A DNA stretch of 46,535 nt, from assembly GCA_015689745.1 (NCBI GenBank), contig WVSO01000019.1, forward strand, positions 1-46,535. Reading direction: 5' to 3'. The DNA is from Rhodobacterales bacterium HKCCSP123. GTDB taxonomy: Bacteria; Pseudomonadota; Alphaproteobacteria; Rhodobacterales; Rhodobacteraceae. The position numbers and the translations under genes are program-made. The number at the start of each line of letters is the position of its first letter. The stretch's first letter is position 1. Below are positions 25,747-33,825 of the stretch, one piece after another. Under the pieces are notes generated by a model that saw only the letters and a list, made by a program, of their open reading frames with translations, was not told where the DNA came from and made no database searches.

Positions 25747-26741
25747 GGCTGCGCCCGCGCCTCCGACGCCGCGCCGCGCCCCCGTCTTCCGGCCCTCCGC
25801 CGCCGCATCCAGGCCTTCAGCGCGGTGTCCTCGCCGTTGATGTAGAGCGGCAGAAGCAGCTCCTTCAGGAACTCGCTTCGCAGGTCGTACACCCAGCGCA
25901 GGAGGACCCGCCGCGCGCCTTGTCTTTCGGCGGCGCTCAGGGTCTCCACTCCGCCGATCATGCGGCGGAATTCGCGCAACTGCCGCCACCGCTTGAACCG
26001 CAGACCCCGCGCCTGTCCGCCCGCGAACCAGTTCGTCAGCGACAGGGCGTTCCGGTTGGCCAGCGTCGACATGCCGGGATGGATGCGGCGCAGGAAATAT
26101 CCTTGCGGGATCATGGTGACCCGCCCGCGGAGTGCGAAGTCTCCCAGGAGCACGCGATCCGCACCGATGTAGTCGCCGTGCAGGATCGTCTTCGCCATCG
26201 CCTCGCGCCGCACGAGACCGAAGACCGGATTGCACTGTCCCCGGGGCTGCCGCATCCAGGTGCGGAACCGTTCGACGGGATCGTCGGCGCCGCTGGCGAG
26301 ACAGTCGATGTAGCACGAGGTTTCGCGCCCGTCCGCATCGATCAGGACGGTCCCGCAATGGACCAGGATGCATCCCGGGTCGCGGTCGAGTTCGGCGACG
26401 CAAACCTTCAGAAAGTCGGGCGCGAGAGTGTCGTCATGCGCGCCCCACTTGAAGTATCGGCCACGCGCCTCGTGGAACGCCCTGTTGTAGTTCGCGGCGG
26501 CCCCGATGTTCTGCGGCTGGCGGATGTACCTCACGCGCGGGTCGAGCCCGGCGAAGCGGCGGCAGATCGCCTCGGTCCCGTCGTCCGAGGCATTGTCGCA
26601 GAGGATCAACTCGAAGTCGGTGAAGCTTTGCGCGAGGATGCTCTCGACGGCCTCGGAGAGATATTCGGCACCGTTGTGGACGGGCAGCCCGATCGACACG
26701 CGCGGGCGTTCGACAGGTTCGGCTTTCGTGGCATGGACCAT
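25743..26741 (-). CDS. Family 2 glycosyltransferase (332 aa)
   Basis: First gene of the glycan operon; transfers a sugar from a nucleotide donor. The GT-A fold begins VSIGLPVHNGAEYLSEAVESI with D49 in LILCDNASDDGT, and a DxD-like HDDT at 102-105. The C-terminal part is basic and helical (RRRRAGRRGRG end). The start is ATG 26741, which lies inside the island's left 18-bp repeat, so the codon and about 10 upstream bases survive integration but everything beyond them is island DNA. Only a weak GAAG ribosome site is seen. A longer frame open to 26816 lies wholly in island sequence and is probably an artefact. It overlaps the next gene as ATGA. Confidence 0.83.
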   Translation of the reverse strand: MVHATKAEPVERPRVSIGLPVHNGAEYLSEAVESILAQSFTDFELILCDNASDDGTEAICRRFAGLDPRVRYIRQPQNIGAAANYNRAFHEARGRYFKWGAHDDTLAPDFLKVCVAELDRDPGCILVHCGTVLIDADGRETSCYIDCLASGADDPVERFRTWMRQPRGQCNPVFGLVRREAMAKTILHGDYIGADRVLLGDFALRGRVTMIPQGYFLRRIHPGMSTLANRNALSLTNWFAGGQARGLRFKRWRQLREFRRMIGGVETLSAAERQGARRVLLRWVYDLRSEFLKELLLPLYINGEDTALKAWMRRRRAGRRGRGAASEARAQP

Positions 26742-26751
26742 TGACTTCAAG
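26734..26751 (+). repeat. Left attachment site core (attL), 18-bp direct repeat
   Basis: TGGACCATTGACTTCAAG, identical to 42423-42440. It covers the start codon of the glycosyltransferase on the minus strand. Bases left of it belong to the chromosome (glycan operon) and bases right of it to the island. Confidence 0.75.
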
Positions 26752-26755
26752 TCAA
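26741..26755. repeat. Palindrome overlapping the left core
   Basis: TTGACTT, C, AAGTCAA: a perfect 7-1-7 palindrome. Only the left end has the full form; at the right end the sequence after the core (ACAC) breaks it. In the circular form the full palindrome would be at the core, a natural crossover site for a tyrosine recombinase. Confidence 0.6.
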
Positions 26756-26913
26756 AAGATTCATGTTCCGTACAAATCCGTAAACTGCCGTCTAGGTACG
26801 GCCAAGATTTCCACAAAAATCAATATAGTCAATTAATTATCTTGATTTCATCTAGTTGCCCGTCCATCTTTGTCCGACGGCTTCCAGCGTAGAATCCGGT
26901 GACTTCCGGGTGA

Positions 26914-26937
26914 TTTTGTCCCCCATATGTCCCCCAG
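26914..26937 (+). promoter_or_regulatory. Left arm-type integrase site candidate
   Basis: A TTTT followed by two GTCCCCCA units separated by TAT or AT, about 160 bp inside the left core and 33 bp before the integrase start. It matches 42308-42331 at 23 of 24 positions. By location it could bind the integrase for recombination and also repress its own promoter. Confidence 0.55.
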
Positions 26938-26969
26938 GCGCTGTCAGCCCGCAAAAGCGAGAGGGCGAT

Positions 26970-28202
26970 ATGCGGCTTGAGCTGAGTGACAAGTTCATCC
27001 GGGCGATCACGCCGCCAACCGAAGGGCGGCTCGAGTTTTCCGATACCAAACGGCCTGGCTTGCGTCTGCGGGTTGGCTCCTCAGGAAGATTCTCATGGCT
27101 CTACGAGCGGCGGGTGAAGGGTGGACGCAAGATGAAGGTCACATTGGGCACATGGCCGACCATGGGTTTGTCGGCCGCCCGAAAGGGTGCGCTCGAACTC
27201 GAACACGAAGCCATGATCGGGATTGACCGCATGGCCGAGGCCCAGGCCAAGCGCGAGGAGCAGGCTCGCGCGGAGCGTGAGGGTACATCCACGTTCGAGG
27301 TAATCAGCCTATACGCCACCCTCCATCTCGCGACGTTGAAGAACACGGTGGATCGCGAACAGCGCCGCCGCAACCTCGAACGCGCCTTCGCTGCGAAGGC
27401 TGACAGGCCAGTGCATGAACTGACCACGATGGATTGCCAGGCCGCCATTGATGCGAAGCTGGCTCAGGGCAAGCCGGTCATGGCGAACCGTTTGCGGGCA
27501 CACCTGCGGCATTTCACTGGTTGGGCGACACGTCGGGGATACCTGGCCGCCGACATCGGCGCCCAGATCGACCGACCTGCAAAAGAGCGTCCGCGCGACG
27601 TTGTTCTGAGCGTGGATCAGGTGAGGTCCGTTTTCGAAGCAGCGGACACTCTGGGGCCGGTTTTTGGTGGCATTGTGAAGTTGTTGGTTCTGACCGGACA
27701 GCGCAACGCCGAGATCCGCGAACTACAGTGGTCTGAAATCAATGTCGAAGCGAGGACGATTACGAAGCGCGGTGCCTACACAAAAAACGAGCGAGGTCAC
27801 GTCACTCACCTCAGCGAAGCCGCGTTGCAGGTCGTCGAGGACATGCAGACGCTCAGCGTCGGTGGTTCGTTCATGTTCTCCTTTGACGGCGTCAGGCCGC
27901 CGTCCAGCATGGGCAAGGCGAAGCGGCGCCTCGACACTGCATTGGGCGGCGACTTCCCATCATGGCGCCTGCATGATCTGCGCACTGCGATGGCAACGGC
28001 TCTGGCAGAGGCGGGCTTTTCAGAGGCGGTCGTCGACCGCATCCTGAACCACGTCGCGGGTGGAAGCGCACCAAGCGCTGTCGCACGGGTCTATCAGCGC
28101 GGCGACCTGCTCAAGGACCGCGCCCGTGCTCTTGATGCGTGGGCAGAGATGGTGACCGGGTCAGGATACGACAAGATGGTGAGATTTGGGGCAACGAAAT
28201 GA
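26970..28202 (+). CDS. P4-type tyrosine integrase (410 aa)
   Basis: Catalyses site-specific integration and excision of the island. The start is ATG 26970, preceded by GAGGGCGAT; the frame is open to 26856, but that stretch contains the arm site. An N-terminal DUF4102-like arm-binding domain (LRLRVGSSGRFSWLYERRVKG) leads to a core-binding helix bundle and the catalytic domain. Active-site residues visible: R245 in TGQRNAEIREL, K272 in YTKNERGH, H335/R338 in LHDLRTAMAT, H361 in LNHVAGG and the nucleophile Y375 in VYQRGD. It lies directly inside the left attachment site, as is usual. It appears intact. Confidence 0.93.
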   Translation: MRLELSDKFIRAITPPTEGRLEFSDTKRPGLRLRVGSSGRFSWLYERRVKGGRKMKVTLGTWPTMGLSAARKGALELEHEAMIGIDRMAEAQAKREEQARAEREGTSTFEVISLYATLHLATLKNTVDREQRRRNLERAFAAKADRPVHELTTMDCQAAIDAKLAQGKPVMANRLRAHLRHFTGWATRRGYLAADIGAQIDRPAKERPRDVVLSVDQVRSVFEAADTLGPVFGGIVKLLVLTGQRNAEIRELQWSEINVEARTITKRGAYTKNERGHVTHLSEAALQVVEDMQTLSVGGSFMFSFDGVRPPSSMGKAKRRLDTALGGDFPSWRLHDLRTAMATALAEAGFSEAVVDRILNHVAGGSAPSAVARVYQRGDLLKDRARALDAWAEMVTGSGYDKMVRFGATK

Positions 28203-28283
28203 TGGCGAATCTGATCGCGCTTTCAGAGACTCACCTAAAGTCAAATACAGAAGTCGCGCACGTAATCGCATCGGTTGACTTGC

Positions 28284-28664
28284 ATGGATGATATAACGCA
28301 GCGGATTGTTGACGCCCTCTTGGGAGTGGATCGAAAAAGTAAGCGCGGGCGGCCACGCAAATCGAGTCTCGAAGACGATGACACGCGTCGGGCTTTTCTA
28401 GTTGTTTGGTTCTACACACAATATCCAGGGCAGTTTCGAAACCGCAGAGAAGTAATAAGATATCTGAAATTTCTCAGTAAAATCATGCGCGATGCAGGTC
28501 ATAGCCTTGAGCTGGAGGGTATCGAGCCTGAATGGCAGGAGAAGCTTCGCCAGGCGGGAATGCACTTCCCAGATCGAGAACTTGAGCAATCCGTCAGCAG
28601 AGGCATGAACAAAAACGGTGGGCTGCTAAAGAAACTTGAGAAACTTGCGAAAAATTCAACCTGA
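28284..28664 (+). CDS. Unknown basic island protein (126 aa)
   Basis: Not recognised. Start taken at ATG 28284; a TTG at 28275 is also in frame, and neither has a clear ribosome site. The N-terminus has KRGRPRKSS, an AT-hook-like basic patch, followed by LVVWFYTQYPGQFRNRREVIRYLKFL. The C-terminus is Lys-rich (LLKKLEKLAKN). Charge and location right after the integrase suggest DNA binding, but this is inference. The gene is clearly more A/T-rich than the chromosomal genes, in keeping with an imported origin. Confidence 0.55.
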   Translation: MDDITQRIVDALLGVDRKSKRGRPRKSSLEDDDTRRAFLVVWFYTQYPGQFRNRREVIRYLKFLSKIMRDAGHSLELEGIEPEWQEKLRQAGMHFPDRELEQSVSRGMNKNGGLLKKLEKLAKNST

Positions 28665-28758
28665 TTTTTGCGCAAGTGAAACGCGCGCGACGTGTCTGTA
28701 GGGCTTTCTGTTAGAAGCCACGGCAATCCGGCCGGGGCCAGGCGGAAAGGCATTCAAA

Positions 28759-29097
28759 ATGGCCGAGGCAACGCATCGCAAGCAGTCGCACGCACAGCGC
28801 GAGATTTCTAAAGGCATATTGAAGCAGGCGAGGGACCATGAAGACGTGGTTCCGCCGCAGTTTGACATCGAAGAGGAAATGCAGCGCGGCGCGCGCGTTC
28901 GGCTTCTTCGCCGTCATGAGGTGGAAGACCTCACCGGGCTTAGGCGTTCGACGCTGTACGATTGGATGAAGCGGGGCGAGTTTCCGCAGCCCGTCAAGCT
29001 GGGCGCCCGCATCGTTGCCTGGCGCGAAAGCGATGTGATCGGATGGCTGGAAAGCCGTGAGACACGTCGCAACGAAACGACCCCGCTGACCACCTAA
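28759..29097 (+). CDS. AlpA-family DNA-binding protein, excisionase-like (112 aa)
   Basis: Small MerR/AlpA-type winged-helix regulator of phage and island genes. Residues about 49-97 hold the fold: VRLLRRHEVEDLTGLRRSTLYDW, then MKRGEFPQPVKLGARIVAWRES, then DVIGWLESR. The RSTLYxWMKxGxFPxPxKLG pattern is the AlpA signature. A preceding N-terminal extension (about 45 residues, Lys/Gln-rich) is longer than usual. GGAAAGG is upstream of the ATG. In P4-like elements AlpA controls integrase and excision, so this is a likely directionality factor or switch for the island. Confidence 0.85.
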   Translation: MAEATHRKQSHAQREISKGILKQARDHEDVVPPQFDIEEEMQRGARVRLLRRHEVEDLTGLRRSTLYDWMKRGEFPQPVKLGARIVAWRESDVIGWLESRETRRNETTPLTT

Positions 29098-29103
29098 GAA
29101 AGA

Positions 29104-29124
29104 CCCCGCCGAGGAGCGGCGGGG
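29104..29124. repeat. GC-rich stem-loop after the AlpA-like gene
   Basis: CCCCGCCG, AGGAG, CGGCGGGG: an 8-bp perfect stem with a 5-base loop, starting 7 bases past the stop. No T-run follows, so it is not a standard intrinsic terminator; it may stabilise mRNA or pause transcription. Confidence 0.45.
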
Positions 29125-29204
29125 GCTAGGTGTCTAAGACCATTTTGGGAGATGGTAACCCTAGCACCGCTCGCCTTCGGGGGCAAACCCTGGAGATCGA
29201 GTAG

Positions 29205-29447
29205 ATGACACAAGGCAATCGACAGGCACGCCGCGCGTGGGCTGCCGCCCGCAAGAAACACATGAAGCGCGGGCATCTCTATCACGTTGAATTCCAGCAT
29301 GACCCGGACTGCGCGATCTACACGCGTGAACGACTCTGCACCTGCAATCCGCATCGCGTGTTGAAGGACGAAGCGGGGCGTGTTCTCGCCCGCGTCGAAG
29401 GGGCCGGGTTCTACGACCCGACCGAACTCATGGAGGTGACGCCGTGA
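29205..29447 (+). CDS. Small island protein with His/Cys residues (80 aa)
   Basis: Not recognised. GGAGATCGAGTAG precedes the ATG. The protein is rich in Arg and aromatic residues (RQARRAWAAARKKH, HLYHVEFQHDPDCAIYTRERLCTCNPHRV). The H...C...CxC...H arrangement could bind a metal, which is inference. It starts a run of coupled genes: its TGA overlaps the GTG of the next frame. The same layout of tiny genes before a DUF3631 ATPase is typical of alphaproteobacterial islands. Confidence 0.65.
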   Translation: MTQGNRQARRAWAAARKKHMKRGHLYHVEFQHDPDCAIYTRERLCTCNPHRVLKDEAGRVLARVEGAGFYDPTELMEVTP

Positions 29448-29539
29448 GACGCCTTCAGATCAAGCTGCTGATGCAGCGTTTCGCCCTGACGGAGGCCCAG
29501 GCTGCAGCCCTTGCCAGTCTGATCTGGGGGTCGTCATGA
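29444..29539 (+). CDS. 31-aa coupled island peptide
   Basis: GTG at 29444 overlaps the preceding stop (GTGA) and its TGA overlaps the next start (ATGA), so it is bracketed on both sides by coupled genes. Product MRRLQIKLLMQRF then ALTEAQAAALASLIWGSS. It looks like one amphipathic helix followed by a short hydrophobic end. The double coupling and gap-free fit argue that it is translated; no function is known to me. Confidence 0.6.
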   Translation: MRRLQIKLLMQRFALTEAQAAALASLIWGSS

Positions 29540-29913
29540 GCCTGATAGACCATACCTTCACCGACCCGAAGATCGCCCTGCGCCTGGACTGGGCGACGGC
29601 GCTTTGCTTCGCTCTCGAGCGGTGCGACCCGAAGGAGGCGGCGCCCATTTGCGCCGCCTACCTCGAGACAGCTGAGACCGCCGGGCCGCTCATGGGCGAC
29701 CCGTTCGGCATGGTGGCCGGTGACGCAAACCTGTGGGCGGCGTCAGCACCACCGCACGAGTTGATCGCCTACACCCTCGCCGGGCTGAATCGCCTGCCGA
29801 AAGCACCGGTCACCACTGACGCCCGACGGCGCGCGTTCAAGGCGATCTGGCGCAGCTTCGCCGACCAGGATCGCCGCGCCTTCCTGAAGGCCGTGAAGGG
29901 GGGCAAATCATGA
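29536..29913 (+). CDS. Unknown island protein (125 aa)
   Basis: Not recognised. It starts by overlapping the 31-aa peptide gene and ends by overlapping the DUF3631 gene (ATGA, 29910-29913), so the four genes form one unit. Features: TDPKIALRLDWATALCFALERC, then a Pro/Ala-rich middle, and a basic C-terminus (DARRRAFKAIWRSFADQDRRAF). Codon use is GC-rich and agrees with a real gene. Position suggests help to the downstream ATPase, perhaps in replication or partition of the island, but nothing in the sequence proves this. Confidence 0.65.
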   Translation: MSLIDHTFTDPKIALRLDWATALCFALERCDPKEAAPICAAYLETAETAGPLMGDPFGMVAGDANLWAASAPPHELIAYTLAGLNRLPKAPVTTDARRRAFKAIWRSFADQDRRAFLKAVKGGKS

Positions 29914-31400
29914 CCGAAGCGTTCGGTGACCTGCCGCCCGTTGAGGACATCACGTCCGGCGACGCTCAGGCCGAGGTGCAACGCCTCGCCAAGCTTGACA
30001 CCGCGGCCTACGAGACCGTCCGCAAGGACGCCGCCGTGAAAATGGGTTGGCGCGCTTCGGTGTTGGACGCCGAGGTACAAAAAGCCCGTCCGCGCGAAAC
30101 CGATGAGGACTTCGATGACGACACACACGGGATAGAATCGCTAGAGCCATGGCCCGAGTCGGTGGACGGCGCGTCGCTGGCGGAGGAAATCCGCGATCGC
30201 CTGCGCGCCCACGTCGTGTTCGGCAACACAGTCGATGCCGACGCCGCTGCGATCTGGATCATCGGCACCTACCTCATGGACACATGGCGCCTGTGGCCAC
30301 GCCTTATGGTGACCAGTCCGACCAAGGCTTGCGGAAAGAGCACCCTTTTGGAGGTGCTCGACGCCATGGTGCTCCGTGGCTTCATTGCGTCGAACGCCTC
30401 ACCTGCCGCAGTGTTCCGGGCCATCGAGGCATGGCGGCCCACACTTCTTCTCGACGAGGCGGACACCTGGATGGCGCAGAACTAGGAACTGGCCGGTGTT
30501 CTCAATTCTGGCCATACCCGTCGCACGGCCCGCGTGATCCGCGTCACCGAGATCAAAGGCGAACACCTGCCCGTCGCGTTCTCGACGTGGTGCGCCATGG
30601 CTATTGCCGGGATCGGCGGTCAGCGCGACACGCTCATGTCACGGTCCATCGTGATCGGGCTGCGTCGCCGCTTGCCGGAAGAACCCGTCGAACGCCTTCC
30701 CATCGATTTGCATCAGCAACTGCTTCGCATCCGTCGGCAAATCGCCCGCTGGGCTGCTGACAATGTCATCGGAATCGGTGCCATGGCGACGGAACCTCCC
30801 GACTGCGGCGATGACCGACGTCGGGACAACTGGACGCCGCTGCATCGCATTGCGACCGTCCTTGGTGCCTCGTGGCCGGACCGCATCGCGACCGCCTACG
30901 CGGCACAGGCGCAGGCCGAGGATGAAGACAACGAACCTGCTGGGGTCATGCTTCTGCGCGACCTAACCGAGGTGTTTGCCGCTGCTGGCACCGACCGGCT
31001 GGCATCCTCGCTCCTCGTAGGTGACCTGATGGTCATGGAGGACCGCCCGTGGGCCGAGTGGCGGCATGGGAAACCCATCTCCGCACAAGGCGTGGCGAGG
31101 CTGATGAAGCCCTTCGGCGTGAAGGCCCGCGTCATGAAGGTCAACGGGGTCTCGACGCGCGCCTACCTGAGGTCTGAGGTCGAGGCTGCCGCGCTGCGCT
31201 ATGCCTCCTCGCCTAATCGTAACCCCGTAACCTTGAAAGAAAATCAATGTGTTAGCGGCTCATCAAGTCGTAACCCTGAGACAAAAGTTACACCTGAGGA
31301 TTCCCCTAACACACTGAAAAGTAATGGAGGTTACGCGGTTACCCCTACGACACACCCAGCGGTAGACCCTGATGCCTTCGATCCGGATGCCTGGGGATAG
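29910..31400 (+). pseudogene. DUF3631 ATPase/helicase-like protein, interrupted by one in-frame TAG
   Basis: Island replication- or ATPase-type protein. The frame starts at ATG 29910 and is continuous to the stop at 31398-31400, except for TAG at 30483-30485 (codon 192). Before it are Walker A SPTKACGKST at 136-145 and Walker B LLLDEAD at 179-185. After it the family continues at once (ELAGVLNSGHTRR, then FSTWCAMAIAGIGG, then QRDTLMSRSIVIGLRRR). The normal motif would be NEEL, so GAG changed to TAG is the simplest reading. Two pieces of 191 and about 300 residues result unless the codon is read through. The piece after the stop could restart at ATG 30597 or GTG 30534. Its C-terminal 60 residues are Thr/Asn-rich. 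Confidence 0.8.
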
Positions 31401-31402
31401 TC

Positions 31403-31471
31403 GTCGATTGCTGGGGTCAGTCCGAAGGCCGGCTGCTACGGAGGGCCGCCGTAATCCCCAGCAGCCTCGAC
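31403..31471. repeat. Imperfect inverted repeat after the DUF3631 gene
   Basis: Arms GTCGA-TTGCTGGGG (31403-31416) and CCCCAGCA-GCC-TCGAC (31456-31471) can pair with small bulges around a 39-base loop that is itself GC-rich. It starts 2 bases past the DUF3631 stop. No clear T-run follows on either strand. It may form a bidirectional end between this gene and the opposing DUF1059 gene. Confidence 0.4.
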
Positions 31472-31606
31472 CGACTGCTTCGCGGACGACACGGACCCGG
31501 ACCTTCCTAAGATCTGGTTTCGCGCCTCGCCGACTCAGCGGGCGATCTCACTAGATGTGCTGCCCTCCGTGAGCGGGCCACGTTCTGCTGATCGGTTGTT
31601 GTTGCG

Positions 31607-31780
31607 CTATTCGTCCTTGATCGCACGTTGCACCTGCTCGACCAGTTCAGGCGTTGCGTCCAGACCGTGCACCTCCTTTGCATGGGCAGCGGCCGCTTGC
31701 AGAATGTCCTGTTCGGTCTCCCCACGCGCTTCGAAGTCGCATCCGGGCATCAAATCTCCGCACTTCAGTACCTTGGTCAT
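31607..31780 (-). CDS. DUF1059 family small protein (57 aa)
   Basis: Start ATG 31780 with GAGGAGG seven bases upstream; the longer frame to 31819 is not needed. The protein begins MTKVLKCGDLMPGCDFEARG and has AAAHAKEVHGLDATPELV. The C...PGC...H...HG pattern is the DUF1059 signature, likely to bind a metal. Function unknown. It faces the DUF3631 gene and may start the cargo region. It ends in TAG. Confidence 0.8.
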   Translation of the reverse strand: MTKVLKCGDLMPGCDFEARGETEQDILQAAAAHAKEVHGLDATPELVEQVQRAIKDE

Positions 31781-32204
31781 TTCCGCCTCCTCTAGAATCG
31801 TTCGATTGCAGGATAGCACGGCACCCAGCTTGGACTGAGTTTCTCAGCATGCGTCGAACTTTGCCCCGCCGAAAAGGCTCGCTCCAGCGCAAAGGAAGGG
31901 CCGACTGCCTTGGGCTTGGGGCAGTCTATCGCCATGGCCGCGTGGAACGTTCGCTGTCGCCGGAAGCGGCAGTATGTGTCAGCTCGGCTATTGAAGGCCT
32001 AGCGGGCAAGAATGCCATTCTGGCTATTTGGCCTTTGGCCAGAAAGCGTGCTCGCCGTCGCTCAACTTACAGGCGGGAGTGCGAAGCTCTTCAGCGGCAA
32101 GTGATTGCGCATCTCGGGGGCCAACTCAGATTCCGGAGAAGGCGCGACCAGAACCGAGGTATCCTGATCCTAGTGCGGGGCACATCTGAGAAAGGAGACT
32201 GGGC
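31781..32204. other. 424-bp interval with an uncertain plus-strand frame
   Basis: A frame opens upstream and runs to 32370; a reading from ATG 31849 gives a very basic protein (MRRTLPRRKGSLQRKGR, later KRARRRSTYRREC). It overlaps the next, better supported gene by 166 bases in another frame and has no good ribosome site, so I do not call it. No other feature was seen. Confidence 0.3.
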
Positions 32205-32444
32205 ATGGCTGCTAGGAAAGAACCCGAGAAGTTTTGGGTTGGTGATTGGTGTTTTTGGATTTCGGCAGATCACCATGGTAAAGCAATCGTCCACCTTGAT
32301 GAGGATGGCGACGGCGAGCCGGACCAACCTTCGTTTGATTGGGAGCAGATCGACGGCAAAGACGATCTGACAGATGATCAGAAGGGCCATATCGAGCGCG
32401 AAATCCACAACGCGGGATACTCGAAAACAACGCCCACTCGGTAG
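32205..32444 (+). CDS. Small acidic island protein (79 aa)
   Basis: Not recognised. GAAAGGAGACTGGGC precedes the ATG. The sequence starts MAARKEPEKFWVGDWCFWIS and has an acidic patch HLDEDGDGEPDQP, which loosely resembles a calcium-binding loop but lacks a helix frame; the family is unknown. It ends DDQKGHIEREIHNAGYSK before a TAG. The strong ribosome site and good codon pattern support translation. Confidence 0.6.
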   Translation: MAARKEPEKFWVGDWCFWISADHHGKAIVHLDEDGDGEPDQPSFDWEQIDGKDDLTDDQKGHIEREIHNAGYSKTTPTR

Positions 32445-32639
32445 GGCTAGAGGATCGGGATTGCCTAGCGCCGGCAATGAGTCGAGCTTCGGGCATGCTG
32501 ATATCGTTCATTGAACCTGCGCTAACGGTCCGCTGCTCTCACAGAGCAGCCGTCGACCCCGCCTACTCCGGTTCGCAGGAACGCGGACAAATGAGCCATT
32601 CCCACTGGAGTTGTCTCCGGCCTTGGAACCAGGTCCGGG

Positions 32640-33542
32640 TCAGTAGGTCATCTTGGCATAGACGCTTGGGACCACATGGCCGAACTGCTCAATTGACGTC
32701 TTGACTGAGGAGTGGCGCAAGGCGGGTCGACCGTCGACATCAGACAGGCCGTATTTTTTTGCCACTTCATGAAGGGTCAGAATTGTACCAACACGCTCTG
32801 CCTCATCCGTGTCAGCCGCGAGATGTGCAATGGCCGTTCCTACCATCTCGGCCGAATTTGCTTGGCTTGCCGGATCAAAATTCGGGGGAAGCGGAATGCC
32901 CACATCCTCTCCCGCGGCCGCCGCGAGAACCCGTTCGGTTCGAATGAAAGAAGGCCATAGCGAATAGGTGCGGACGCCCGTGCCCTTTAGGTCATGCGCA
33001 AAGGCTTGCGTGATCCTGTCTGCGGTGGCTCGCGAGATGGAATACGGAGCACAGAAGAAGTCAAAACAGGACCCGGGCGACGAGATGTTCACGATGCAGC
33101 CGCCGCCCTGCTCGATCATGGCTGGCGCGGCGGCGTGGGTCGCAAGGTAGTAACAGCGCGCGCTGACCGCCATGTTGCTGTCGTATTCCGAGGTCGGGAT
33201 CTCCCAGAACTTCTTGGTGAGGGCGCCGTGGGTCTGGGCGTTATTGACCAGGATGTCGATGCGCCCGAGATCCCGTAGAACACCGCCGACCAGGGCTTCG
33301 ACGGCATTTGCATCGCGCAGGTCGCAGGCAACGGGAATGGCCTCGCCACCCTCGTCCACGATCTGTGCGGCCACCTCTTCAAGCGATCCGCCAGTGCTGA
33401 CGCCAATTGATGACGTTGGCGAAAGGGTTCGCGCCGCAATCACCACGGTGGCCCCTTCGCGCGCCAATCCGATCGCCGTCCCACGACCGACACCCCGGCT
33501 TGCGCCTGTTACCAAAGCGACCTTGCCCTTGAGCATTTTCAT
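32640..33542 (-). CDS. Short-chain dehydrogenase/reductase, DHRS1-like, with YxxxR active site (300 aa)
   Basis: NAD(P)-dependent oxidoreductase. Start ATG 33542 with GGGGAGA upstream. The cofactor loop TGASRGVGRG is at 12-21, the NNAQ motif at 100-103, the catalytic Ser in NISSPGS near 154, and Y167 in PYSISRA. The fourth residue after the Tyr is Arg (R171, codon CGA), where the family nearly always has Lys, which lowers proton relay and cofactor placing; activity may be altered. It is the last of four minus-strand cargo genes (SRPBCC, N-acetyltransferase, ChaC, SDR). The C-terminal half keeps the long form typical of the DHRS1 group. Confidence 0.85.
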   Translation of the reverse strand: MKMLKGKVALVTGASRGVGRGTAIGLAREGATVVIAARTLSPTSSIGVSTGGSLEEVAAQIVDEGGEAIPVACDLRDANAVEALVGGVLRDLGRIDILVNNAQTHGALTKKFWEIPTSEYDSNMAVSARCYYLATHAAAPAMIEQGGGCIVNISSPGSCFDFFCAPYSISRATADRITQAFAHDLKGTGVRTYSLWPSFIRTERVLAAAAGEDVGIPLPPNFDPASQANSAEMVGTAIAHLAADTDEAERVGTILTLHEVAKKYGLSDVDGRPALRHSSVKTSIEQFGHVVPSVYAKMTY

Positions 33543-33825
33543 CGATCTCCCCTTTCGGTTTGTTCGAATATCAGTGCTCATTCGCCATGGATTGGCGTAC
33601 CCGCACTTCAACGCCGTATTGCACAGGTCCCGGCATAGGACTGTCAACAACAAGGTGGCTTCGGCGGCGGCACAGGGCTCGACCCCGTCGAGCGCAGCGG
33701 TTGCGCTCAACGTCCGCTGCGACCGACAACGGTCGAAGAGCCCATGTCAAGACATCGGCAGCTCCGCGGACCAAGCTGCCATTCGCCGACATCTTCAGAT
33801 TCCAAGACGACGGAACGCAGCGAGG

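Noticed and set aside
32259-32340. EF-hand in the small acidic protein (DEDGDGEPD)
   Set aside because: The acidic run lacks the Ile/Glu positions of the loop and flanking helices, so it is noted only as an acidic patch.
31654-32370. A 238-codon plus-strand frame on the island
   Set aside because: It overlaps both DUF1059 and the 32205 gene, which have good ribosome sites; the composition looks random and very basic.
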